DNA of 64,000 nucleotides. Source: Hymenolepis diminuta (Eukaryota; Platyhelminthes; Cestoda; Cyclophyllidea; Hymenolepididae). Made by a program: the position numbers and the translations under genes. The stretch covers positions 2,061,787 to 2,125,786 of the forward strand of contig CAADRB010000013.1 of assembly GCA_900708905.1 (NCBI GenBank). The letters are read 5' to 3'. The notes beneath the pieces were generated by a model, which was not told where the DNA came from, did not search any database, and saw only the letters and a program-made list of their open reading frames with translations. This document shows positions 40,901 to 50,500 of this stretch, piece after piece (the first letter of the stretch is position 1; every line of letters begins with the position of its first letter).

Positions 40901-43900
40901 TACTAAAGCTCTCGTAAGTTAATGGTTAAAAATTTATATTTATTGTCTCAAAGAGAAATCAGTCTTGCGAGATATATTGTATTGTGGCCGTATGTACTTC
41001 ATTTGATGTATAGTTAATCCGTGAACATCAGGAGTTTGTGTTGGTTAAGATGGGGACTATCCAATGAAGTTTTCCCACAGAATTCTCACGATGAGTGCAG
41101 TTTCTTTCGATGGGTTAGGAAATTATGCAAGATCTATCATTAAAAGTCACTGGTTTCCGACTTGAGGTAGTTAGTGATTCTCTATGCTCTTGGCTGTAAG
41201 AAGATACAATTAAATCGAGGTGGCATGACCATCCACGCAAGTAAATTAACCGGTTAACAGGCATTGGACATAATCTCGCCCATGAACCTGGATGTCAAAT
41301 TATTTAAGTAAATCATTAATATATTGTGTATTCCTCGCTGAAAGTATATTCATACTCCTTATGAGAATTTGGATAACTCTGCTTCCGGAATTTAAATAAC
41401 GTATGCCACCTAATATTCTAACTTCATGGTCTATTTCTTGAGCCCTCCCTTAATTTCATGTCATATTGAACTCGTTTACTGTTCCCCTTGAATAGATACT
41501 TTAACATGATTAAAAATTGTAGGACTGTTTTCCTAGCTATGAGTGATAAATATAAGTGTAATGTTACTTATCGGTTATTAGAAAAGTTTAGTAGTTTCTC
41601 ATTGTTGAGAACAATCTCCGTTAAGAAAAGAGAGGGGTAAGAATTAGATTTGGCCACTCTTTCATTTATTTAAATTCGCACTTTTTCTCGCTCAGTTTAT
41701 TACCATCAGGAAAATTTAGTAAGTTCGTTTATTTCACTCTTCCTTTTTCGCTACAAAAAGTGATTTATCTTTATATCAACTCGAAAATGTAATCGTCCGA
41801 TTGTTTTTTTCCTGTACAGTGGAATCTAGTTTGGCATGTTCGACCCCTTTCTTGTTTTTCTCTTTTCATTAAATATTTAGTCCAATTTAACAGTATCCTG
41901 ATTTTTTATCAGTCATACGTTATCGAAAAGGAATGTAAATTTCCAGTATTGTTGTTTACATTACTCGCTATTTGTATATTCAGTTTATTTCAGTAGTATC
42001 TTGATTTTCGTTAAGTTCATTCGGATAAATATCGAAAGATTGTGATGCACGCGGATTTTGGCCCTGATCGTAATGAGTTCTTTTCTTTGTAGGACCCATT
42101 TAGTCTAAAATATTTAGCAGCGATTAGTTCAATTGAAGCTGCGTTTTTGAAGTTAATTGAGCAAGAAAATACCATGCATAGTGTAAAAGCATGACGACGA
42201 CGACCTTTTAAGTTTATCCTTTGTAATCCTCCTTCAGATTATTGTTTTAATAAATTAGCTTTCTTCTTTGTGAAAGAAACCGATTTATTTTTCCACTATG
42301 TCCAGTTTTATCTTTTCTTAACTTTTCCGCATTGGATAAGAAACCAAATAATGTTGGTTGCTACCTTTCTCTTAATTTAATTTGAACTTCTTCGCCCGAA
42401 AGAGCCATTGGCTTGGACTTTCTACCTCGGCAGAAACAGGTTTATCTTTGCTTCAACTAAAGATTCCGTTATTCTGACTTTCTGACTTTTAGAAACTAGC
42501 CTTGATTTTTTTATCTTTGGTTTTTTTTCTCTTTCAGATTGATTCACAAATCCCAAGGCGTATTGTTCGAGAATGCTCTTATGCAAATCGGCTACCGTTC
42601 AGAGTTCCAAGGTAACCTCGGTCGAGTACAATTGTTCTATGGGAACAAGAGCGGTGTCGTCATAACTTCCTTCAACCCAAAGGTTATTTTCACTGAGGTC
42701 TGTCCTTTAACATCCAGTAGTCCATTGAATCTCGACTTGCGTCCAGCGCCCACTACAATTGACGCTGAGAAACAAGTGCCTCAGATACTCAACATTGAAT
42801 GTTTGGTTGACTTCTCGGAAATTCCCGTGTTGAATATCAGCTATACGTAAGTAAACGCTCAGGTCAACCCCGTGTTGTGTGTTCAATCGAGAAGATTAAA
42901 TCTAAATGCGGCACATTTTTATTTTTGAAGGAGCCAAAATGGACCGGATCACAAATCCTTTCCTTTACCGGTGTTTTTGACTAAATTTACTCAGCCTGCA
43001 CAGATGGATCAACCGACGTTCTTTGCCCGATGGAAGCTACTTTGTCAGTAAGTGCTCTTCTGTCTTATTAATTTATTACTTACGCTACTTGTTTTGGGCT
43101 CATAGAAGATTTAAAACAGTCTAGTTCTAGTCTAGAAGTGATTTTGTTCAAACTAAAGACGTGTGAATGAGGAAACTCGTGTATATGTTGTGTGCCGCTC
43201 CTTCCGTTAGGTGTAAATTTCTACAGCATTAAGTCGCTTATCATAAACCTAAAGTGATTAAAACCCTTCCTCCCTCTCCGAGGGAGGATAAATTATCAGC
43301 CGCAAATTTTCCAAAAGTTAAAAGACAGGGAGAGTAATTGGGAATATCTTTTGGATAAATAAGTCAGCGGAAGGTTTTTTACTGCAAGAAAATTAACAGA
43401 TAACCATTCTATTTTGAAATCAGCCGATGAGTCCAAAATTAGCGATAGGAAAAAATGCAAAGTTACTGGACGAGGCATTTGTAAATTAAATAGATCACTG
43501 TCGGTCTGGATGGGCGCCACCGATTTCATATTCAATCAGATGCCCAGTGAGGTATCATCTAACGATCTAACAATATAAAAATTTTCAGTCTATTTGAGAC
43601 ACCCATGCAGTTATTCCTCTGTAGCCTAGTATCGGTCTGTATATTCGAAATACTGGACGCTTGTCCACTGACTATACTACGGCTGAATTGAGCCAGCAGC
43701 ATCATAAAGCTTGCTTCGAATTATTAAAGCCTAAATTTTTAATAATTTATGTCAGATATGTCTCTTAAGGCAAAGTGAAATTTGAAATGTTTGCAATTCT
43801 TTTAGAGGTGTAAGAAACTGATGGCAAATAACTATCCTCATTTCAATCCTCTATTGCTTTTTCCTCTCAATATCAACCGTATTTCAGCATCTTTTAAACT

Positions 43901-45083
43901 GTCTTGTAATGTATCATTATTTGAACTAATCGAATTGAAAAAGTGACTCAGGTAATATATCTATATTAATCTTTTTAGGCCCGGCCAAGAATGTCAAAAG
44001 GTGGCCGGAGCCAAACTGTCCTTTAACTTGGACGAGCTTAAACAACGAGTAAGTAAAAAAGTCTGCCCCCTTTTTTGAGAAATGCCTTGGTACTATGTGT
44101 GTTTCATATAGTAATGCTTATATCGTTCGTTTGTTTCTTTAAGATTGGTGCATCGGGATTGAGTATTTTGCCCGATATTGACCCCAACTCGGCAAATATT
44201 GTCTGTGCTGGTGTGGTGCATACGGCAAGCCAACAAGTCGGTGTTCTTGCACGGATAGAATCTAACGTAAGTTTCAAAGATCTTTTTTTAATCAGGGTGT
44301 CAGGAAATTAAAGAACTGAACAGTTGAGGCTAAATTGTTTTTATTGTGCTATCTTTAGAAGACGGTGTCTTATTTGAATGTCTCCTTACACTTCACTGTA
44401 AAATTACGGGCACTACATTCGGTATAATAAAGATAATAATAATAATTCCAAAGCCCATTTTAGAAAGCGTTTTCTCACATCTTGCGTAGAAAGTGGCATC
44501 TTAAAGCATCCCTGATGAAAGACTCGAATTCTGCCACTCTATGTTAGCCAGACTAAATCAGTGTGGTTGGCAATTCTGCTCACTGAGTATACGCCGATGG
44601 GAATCGAACTCATGACCTCTGACATAGCATACGAGTACAGTGACCAACGCGTAATTCGCATCAGCTCCCATTAACAATTTAAGGGTTAATAGTGGAGAGA
44701 AAACATGTAATATTACTTCCATCAAGAGAAAATGTTACTTCTTCATAGTTATATTTTCACACTGACACTGTGCAGTTTAATCTAATGGTACGTCTCCTTT
44801 CTCCTAGATTTGTGATGAAGAATGTCAAGTTTTATATCTTGAATACATGTTACCACTACATATATTTTGTAGTTGACTACGTTTCATTCAACTCGAAATG
44901 ACTCCTACTCAGAAACAGTTACAAAAGAAAAGTGTTTCACAACTAAATTGTTTTCTTCCATACAAGCAGTTGCGCTTACCCTCATATTCATTTCTATTTT
45001 AGAATTTCCGGGTGACGGTGCGAAGCACCAAAGCATCAGTCTCCGAATGCATCTGCTCTATTCTCCTCACCGAAATAAGATAA
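28993..45083 (+). CDS. AP2A: AP-2 clathrin adaptor complex subunit alpha, 17 exons, complete (957 aa)
   Basis: Large alpha-adaptin of the endocytic AP-2 complex at the plasma membrane. Exons: 28993-29125, 29292-29434, 29469-29662, 29700-29829, 29905-30006, 30080-30188, 32639-32958, 35070-35390, 36312-36409, 37206-37437, 38423-38587, 40462-40688, 42538-42846, 42931-43047, 43979-44048, 44144-44266, 45003-45083. All are in phase with GT-AG introns; a stop four codons upstream fixes the start. The trunk (about 1-620) is very close to human, with [20 protein letters not shown] and the lysine patch [10 protein letters not shown] (Lys54-56) that binds PIP2 in mammals. The hinge (about 620-725) has DLLGLG and SLIDLDTD. 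The appendage keeps FFARW, matching the Trp840 motif-binding site, and the arginines in LARIESN and FRVTVRS. Length is between human AP2A2 (939) and AP2A1 (977). Early introns are as short as 34 bases, later ones exceed 2 kb. Confidence 0.97.
32015..32245 (-). repeat. SINE copy 2, in AP-2 alpha intron 6
   Basis: Read on the minus strand it ends in taagtgggctttggaattattattatt, the same 3' end as copy 4. In plus orientation it has agctggacttaaccggtg and gtgtgcactgatgg, matching copies 3 and 4. The tRNA-like head is decayed. It is antisense to AP-2 alpha. Confidence 0.65.
37595..37740 (-). repeat. SINE copy 3, in AP-2 alpha intron 10
   Basis: Plus-strand text agccggactcaaccggtacg, then gtgtaccggtggacattaaa and cctcttggctctgcatgcg, lines up block for block with copy 4 (agccagactaaatcagtgtg, tatacgccgatgggaatcga, cctctgacatagcatacg). 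The 3' tail is missing or unrecognisable. Antisense to AP-2 alpha. Confidence 0.6.
38709..38730. repeat. (GT)n microsatellite in AP-2 alpha intron 11
   Basis: A short GT tandem run grading into gtatgtat, 120 bases after exon 11. No function is suggested. Confidence 0.85.
44430..44675 (-). repeat. SINE copy 4, best preserved, in AP-2 alpha intron 16
   Basis: On the minus strand this starts with a tRNA-like head: gcgttggtcactgtactcg (A-box region), then gtcatgagttcgattccc, a near-perfect pol III B box. The body contains gagtggcagaattcgag, and the 3' end is aaaatgggctttggaattattattattat. It is therefore a tRNA-derived SINE of about 240 bases with an ATT-repeat tail. It serves as the reference for the other five copies and is antisense to AP-2 alpha. 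Confidence 0.8.
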
Positions 45084-45455
45084 TTGTCATTGAAAAAGAC
45101 CTTCTTCAGCAAACTAGTCCAACTTCAAGCAAGAAATGTCTTCGCAAAACAACAGTGTCGTATTTCGCATTTCAATTCTCGTACCTTTTCTTGTGATTTA
45201 AGTTCCAACTTTGCAGATTTAGGCACTTTGTGACCACTTCCCACTCTCTTTTTACTGATTTACAAATAGAAGACAGTAGTTCGCTGTATCCCGTTGTTGT
45301 CTGCTCTCCTTCTTCTCTGATGTGCATTTCCTACGGTGAAAAATGGCGAAGATATACGTAAATCAACTTTACCCTATCCCTTCTATTTCCCTTTTCATGT
45401 GTTGTGATCAATTTTCTTTATCTATCTCTATTACTATTTCTTTGTCCTTAAAACA

Positions 45456-45461
45456 AATAAA
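45456..45461 (+). terminator. AP-2 alpha poly(A) signal (AATAAA)
   Basis: Canonical AATAAA 373 bases after the AP-2 alpha stop, inside the sequence aaacaaataaagtcactc, followed by T-rich DNA. It is the obvious 3' end for this gene and leaves about 110 bases to the stop codon of the convergent Tim8-like gene. Confidence 0.65.
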
Positions 45462-45533
45462 GTCACTCTTTCGCATCAAGTCTCATCTTTACCAAGAAAA
45501 AGGAACATATTAGCAGGGTCATATATGCCCTAT

Positions 45534-45539
45534 TTTAAT
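45534..45539 (-). terminator. Tim8-like poly(A) signal (ATTAAA)
   Basis: On the minus strand ATTAAA lies about 32 bases past the Tim8-like stop codon at 45571-45573. It is a common variant signal in a suitable position. Transcripts of the two convergent genes would end within about 75 bases of each other or overlap. Confidence 0.5.
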
Positions 45540-45570
45540 AGCTGAAATATCTACAATCGTACAGAAAGCA

Positions 45571-45889
45571 TCATATTTGTTGTTGTTGGGAGATACGATT
45601 TGCGTATTCTTGGAAGCGTTTGCGAAGGAATACTGAGACGTCAATATAACGTTCGGCGCAGTTCTTGAGACAGTTAGCTCGTTTATCGTCAAACTTAGCA
45701 CCAGGTGAACCTGTGTAGCACAGATCCCAACAGCGGCTAGTTAGCTGAGAGACCTGACTTTGGAACTCAGCTTGAGTTTGGAGTTGTTGAAGGGCCGTTT
45801 TCATTTCATTGTCACCAGCAGCATTAGAGGCGGATGATTGGAAGGATGAATCATCACCAAATCCTGAATTCGAAGAACCAGTGTCGAAC
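45571..45889 (-). CDS. TIMM8: Tim8-type small TIM chaperone (mitochondrial intermembrane space)
   Basis: Small TIM proteins escort hydrophobic precursors across the mitochondrial intermembrane space. From ATG 45804 the frame gives 77 residues with the twin CX3C motifs CWDLC and CLKNC spaced 16 residues apart (CYTGSPGAKFDDKRAN between), flanked by helices QLQTQAEFQSQVSQLTSR and AERYIDVSVFLRKRFQEYAN. The spacing and the RYID motif match Tim8 rather than Tim9, Tim10 or Tim13. The frame stays open upstream to an acceptor-like ttttaaag ending at 45890 and encodes a Ser/Asn/Gly-rich 28-residue extension beginning FDTGSSNSG. So either an unfound first exon supplies the start, or 45890 is a trans-splice acceptor and ATG 45804 is used. 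The 77-residue form is near the length of human TIMM8B (83). Confidence 0.9.
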
Positions 45890-46624
45890 CTTTAAAACAA
45901 ACGACAGATATCGTTTATAATAATATTACAAAAGAAAAATCATTTAAAGATAAACTATTACAATAGGTAAGTGTAAAATTATGCAAAATAGTATTAACAA
46001 ACCCGAAAGACATTTCCACGCAAATCCAGTAGGTGAATGCTCGTCTAACCAATAATATTATACCCTGCGCGTAAACATGTATTATTATAAAGTAATTACT
46101 ATGATTTCCCAACTCTAACGATGAATTAATTAAATTATTTTGTATGAGTTAATTGTTAAATTTTTATATTACTCTTGATTTAATGCTAGAGACATAGTAA
46201 GAAAATCTAATATAATTTTTACTATAATAATCAACTCACGCACATTTATTCCTACGCAGTTGCTACAGTAGCAAAAAATAATAAGGAAAAGGTCGAACAA
46301 TATTATGGACATAGTATGAAACGAATGCGTAATTTAAGCAACGGTATTGTAATATTCCCATGTCGAGATAATTGGTCAATTTTTATACCACTTTGTTTCA
46401 TTTAATATAAAAATATCAACGTTTTCATAATTCTATCATGAATTATCTGATTGCTCCTGTTTTTGTCTAAATTCTAGTGAAAAGATTTGATGAGTATAAT
46501 ATATTTAAGTATATCAGTTTGAAAGCTCATATACCAAGGATAAACTAATTTTATTCACTATATCGGTTCATTATTTTCATCATTGTAATGTGGACCGATG
46601 ACTGTCAATTAAATATATCAAGAC

Positions 46625-46760
46625 AGTATGTTGCTAGAACAGTTCGGAGTGGCCGGGAAGCCACATCTTGTGTTGGGTAAAAATACATTAAAATTTATAT
46701 AACCAACTGTTTACGCGGTATTAGTCATGTCCAACTGCTGATGATTCTTCTTAGTGTTTG
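46625..46760 (+). repeat. Dispersed repeat R, copy 2 (partial)
   Basis: Contains gttgctagaacagttcggag followed by tggccgggaagccacatc, then tttatataaccaactg and ggtattagtcatgtcc, matching the order of blocks in the other three R copies. Same orientation as copies 1, 3 and 4. Confidence 0.6.
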
Positions 46761-46894
46761 GCACCCGTGAAATTTCTTATCACGGTGAGTCGGATGCCAA
46801 TTTCATATCTTTCTAATTCGCCATCTGGTAATCAACCTTAGATTTGCACTTTAATTAAGCGCATCTTTACGAGTCAATTTCATTGGAAAGAATA

Positions 46895-47240
46895 TATTGA
46901 TATCGTAATGACGTTAGGTCTGTAGGAGTTAAATTGATCTAATATTTGGAATAGGTCAAATCATTCCTGTCGCTAGATCAGTTCGGGAGTGGCAGGCAAC
47001 TTATTAATTAGTAAATTAGGTTTGTATGCAAAACATTTCTTTGTTAGACGTCAGTTATGTCTCGTCGTTGGAGTCTTGGTGTGATTATAAGCACTTATTT
47101 AGGTATCTATGTTCAAACAGGCAAACACACAGTGGGACAGCCTGCGAACACCATGGTAGAGATCTTATCGCGTGTCAGTCATTTCTAATCGCCAGGTATT
47201 GGCAAACATCGACTGGTTATAACGGATATATTTCTGTAAT
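46895..47240 (+). repeat. Dispersed repeat R, copy 3
   Basis: Contains gtcgctagatcagttcggga and gtggcaggcaacttattaat, then gtttgtatgcaaaacatttc and gacgtcagttatgtctcgtc. It aligns with copy 1 by eye over at least 200 bases and extends about 140 bases further. It ends about 270 bases downstream of the ENT-A stop, a position mirrored by copy 4 and ENT-B. Confidence 0.65.
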
Positions 47241-47449
47241 TGATATGACTAATATTTTTAGTTGGAAATATTAATAAAAATTTTTACATTAGCTGCAGTC
47301 TTGTGTCGAAATTTTCCATGTGACATGACCAACCTGTTACTGACAAATACTGAGAGGGAAGATGTTCGAAATTAACTCAGAAGACTTCAAATGAGAGGAG
47401 ATTTGTAAATTGACCTTTTGTTACTCTTGACTTTTGTTACATTATCCTC

Positions 47450-47455
47450 TTTAAT
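47450..47455 (-). terminator. Candidate ENT-A poly(A) signal (ATTAAA)
   Basis: Minus-strand ATTAAA about 50 bases after the ENT-A stop codon. No AATAAA lies closer on that strand. Confidence 0.4.
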
Positions 47456-47505
47456 AATTTAAATAAGCAATCGAAAATTTCGATAAGTTTGAAAACGCTA
47501 TCCCT

Positions 47506-50500
47506 CTACAACAGAGTTTGAATCAACCAAGCGAGAAGACATCCCGTTAAAACACCAAGAGAGAGAAAGAAACACGCCAACTGGCCGGCCAATCCAGCAC
47601 GTATCGGTGGTGAACTCCTAAAAGAAGAGGAAATTTAACAAGACATATATACTAGAGAGAAGACTATAAAACAACGAGTTCTTTTTTAAATATTTATGTG
47701 GATAAAAATGATTAAGTATTTAATTTAATTTATTTAGTGTGACGAATCCGGTTTTGAATACCTGCACAAATATTAAGATGGCTCAAAGGACCAACTTGCT
47801 TAATGTAATTTCAGCTAACAATTTCAAAACATCCACGGAAATACCAGTTAAGGGGAGAGAAGTCAAATTTAAACAGGTTGAAGCTTTAATGAACGATATT
47901 CAATTGTCCCAGAAATTCTGTCAAATTTACAAGGTTATTCATTGGGTCGGAGAAAATTTCATAATTAAACTTTATTTTCAATATAAAAAGGAAGTAAACA
48001 TAAAATAAATGTCAATACCGCCAAGGAAAAAATTGTTTAATATTTGGGTTATTTTCATTCCCTATTCGACACTACTTAATCACATGTAAATTAAAATGGA
48101 CACTTTTTCCAGCAAGTATATTACTACTACTATTAAAGCTTTTAAGAGATATACATGAGAGATAATCAACTTTTTGCCTCTTTTAATCATATCCAAGGTT
48201 TTGTTTTTACATCGTTTCACTTAATTATACTCAAACGGCTGATTTCAATTTGTGTGTCCGACATAATACCTTCCTGAATTCGCTAATGGTGTAGGATGCA
48301 AGCCAGCTTGATGTACTTTTAAATCGAGACCAAATAGAAGAAATACTTTAAATCACTAATATCGTAGAATAGTTTAGAGGTAGTTTATATACCGTAATTT
48401 CATTGGGTGAAGTCCATGTTTCCTTTCAGCAATGTACACCTGTAAAGGTTTCTATGCGCAAATACAGATCACCTGAATAGGATACTGTTGACGGAGTCTT
48501 ATCTAAATCTGCCCTTAAAAACATTCATTTCTCTGGATTTTGATAATTTTTTCCATCCTAAGGCTATGTTCACAGAAGTATTTTCTATTCATTTCATTGA
48601 GTGGACTTGAATCTGGAATAATTACTTGACAGCACACACACACGGGTATCGCAAAAAGTGGAGTGATTACATAGCCATTTTCTTCCTCATACACTTATTT
48701 TATCAAATCTTTCTACTCTTCATATTATTAGATGCTACATTGAAATCCATGTAGATGGAGCGAAAAATTCATTTTCGACTTACTTTGAGGTAAACATCAC
48801 AGCCAAGGAAGATAGATATCCGAAGGACAATGCGAACATAACTGAACCAAAAACGTAGAGATGGTCATTAGTAATTAGCAGTGGCACTTTACGTCCTCCC
48901 TCAGTTTGATAGTTCGAAATTAAGAAGAATGGTATGAACCCTAATCGTAACAGTACGGGTATCCACAGAAATCTCGGACCCGGCTACAAAAATCATAATA
49001 ATTAAGTTACAAACTTCTAAAATTCAGTACATTCCTTTTCGGTTTGTGTCCGTTTAGTTCCATGACAGTTGGCATATGATCTTGACTTTCACAGTGTGAG
49101 CCACTAAATCCATCGCTAATGAATACTTAGAAGTAGGCACTAGCACAGGTCAATGCTCCTGGAGAGGTTAATGGTCACTTAATCTCACCTTTGTGCTCTT
49201 TATGTTTTTAGTCCATCTCATAGTCTCTTATAAATCTCATGACATTCCATATTAATTTGTCTTACATATTGAATGTCCCCTTATACAGACGTATTTAGAT
49301 CATACTTCTTGAAATGGATATTTGGAACAACATGATTTGTTAAATATTTATGCGTCAGAATGGAGGCATCCAACAAGAGCGTCTTCTGGATAACCGCAGT
49401 CAACCCGAATTAGATACCCTTAACACTTATCATTAAAGGGCTGAAAATTTCGTTATATCATCTGCGATACCAGAAAATGATTTATCAAACGACCTGCATA
49501 TTTAATAAAAATCAAATTAAATCACTCACAAAATGAATCCACGTAGCAACACTACATCCCAGGAGAGCAAAGAGATTGAAAAAGAAGAAACATGTAACAT
49601 CAGTAAACCATGTTTCTAAATAAAACACGCATTACAAGTGAGTGAAATACGGAATGAGTCCTTAAGGCTATCATTAATAGAAGATACTTACTTGGAATGA
49701 AATAATGCTTGCTGTAGGGTTCGATATTTGACTGAATTGCAGGAAAGCAAGTGAGAGTAGAAGTCATACTCATCCAGACATTGAAACATTGCAGCCAACA
49801 TTCTTTAAAGGTATGTTTGTAACGATCCCAGTATCTGTGGCATCTTCGACGACCTTCAGACTTAAAGAAATGACGTTTTTCTAAGTATATAAGCCTTCTG
49901 TTGTATCTTTCCATGTGATATTAATCAAAGTTCATGTTATTTTACGGCATTCAAGTGGTATCACCAACTATTAAATAAGATATCCCCAGAATTTGACTAA
50001 TTAACTTCGACTTATGTGTCCAAATGAGTGAGACGGACTGTATATGACAATGCAGTAGGCGAAGTAGTGGAAATGTGTCGGAAGTCCAGTTCGAACGGAT
50101 AGCCCTCAATGGCTGTTTGAACAAAAGACATGCCCTAAAGCTAGAAAGTTCGGTGAGACATATCAACATTAAAAGATTATATTATAATTTGAGTGCGGAA
50201 AAGATACTGTAGTATTATTACGATAAAGTGCGTACAGTGGTGATAATGGTGACTGATAAGTAATTTCTTATAGACTTCTCGGCGTTTAAACATTCAAGAG
50301 CCTCATAAGTTTTCGGTATATTCGGAATGCCAAAAATCACCCGTTCGAGTGTAAATTGTTTATGGATCGTCAAAAAGTACAAGCTAGAACCAATAGAAGG
50401 TCATCAGAAACTACCATGCAACGGTCATTACCACAGGTTCTATAATGTATTCTCGGCGTAGTAAGGAACTGCGAACGCCAGCTTATGTGTAGCTTGAGAT

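Larger units (their letters stand above)
45890..47449. other. Spacer between Tim8-like and ENT-A genes
   Basis: AT-rich, with no recognised gene. It holds two copies of dispersed repeat R (about 46625-46760 and 46895-47240). A minus-strand ATG TGC|GTGAGT at about 46240 looks like a tiny first exon for the Tim8-like gene but is in the wrong phase. Confidence 0.5.

Noticed and set aside
41190..41290. Possible seventh SINE copy in AP-2 alpha intron 12
   Set aside because: Only scattered words (ttaaccggtt, cccatgaacctgg) resemble the family; too weak to call.
44580..44650. tRNA-like sequence with a good B box
   Set aside because: It is the head of a SINE: no proper acceptor stem or anticodon arm, and it continues into the SINE body and tail.
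46201..46260. Tiny first exon for the Tim8-like gene (ATG TGC followed by gtgagt)
   Set aside because: It would end in phase 0 while the acceptor at 45890 needs two leading bases, so the frame breaks.
47739..48008. Plus-strand open frame of 89 codons
   Set aside because: Lies in the last intron of ENT-A, has no similarity to anything recognised, and its composition fits AT-rich spacer.
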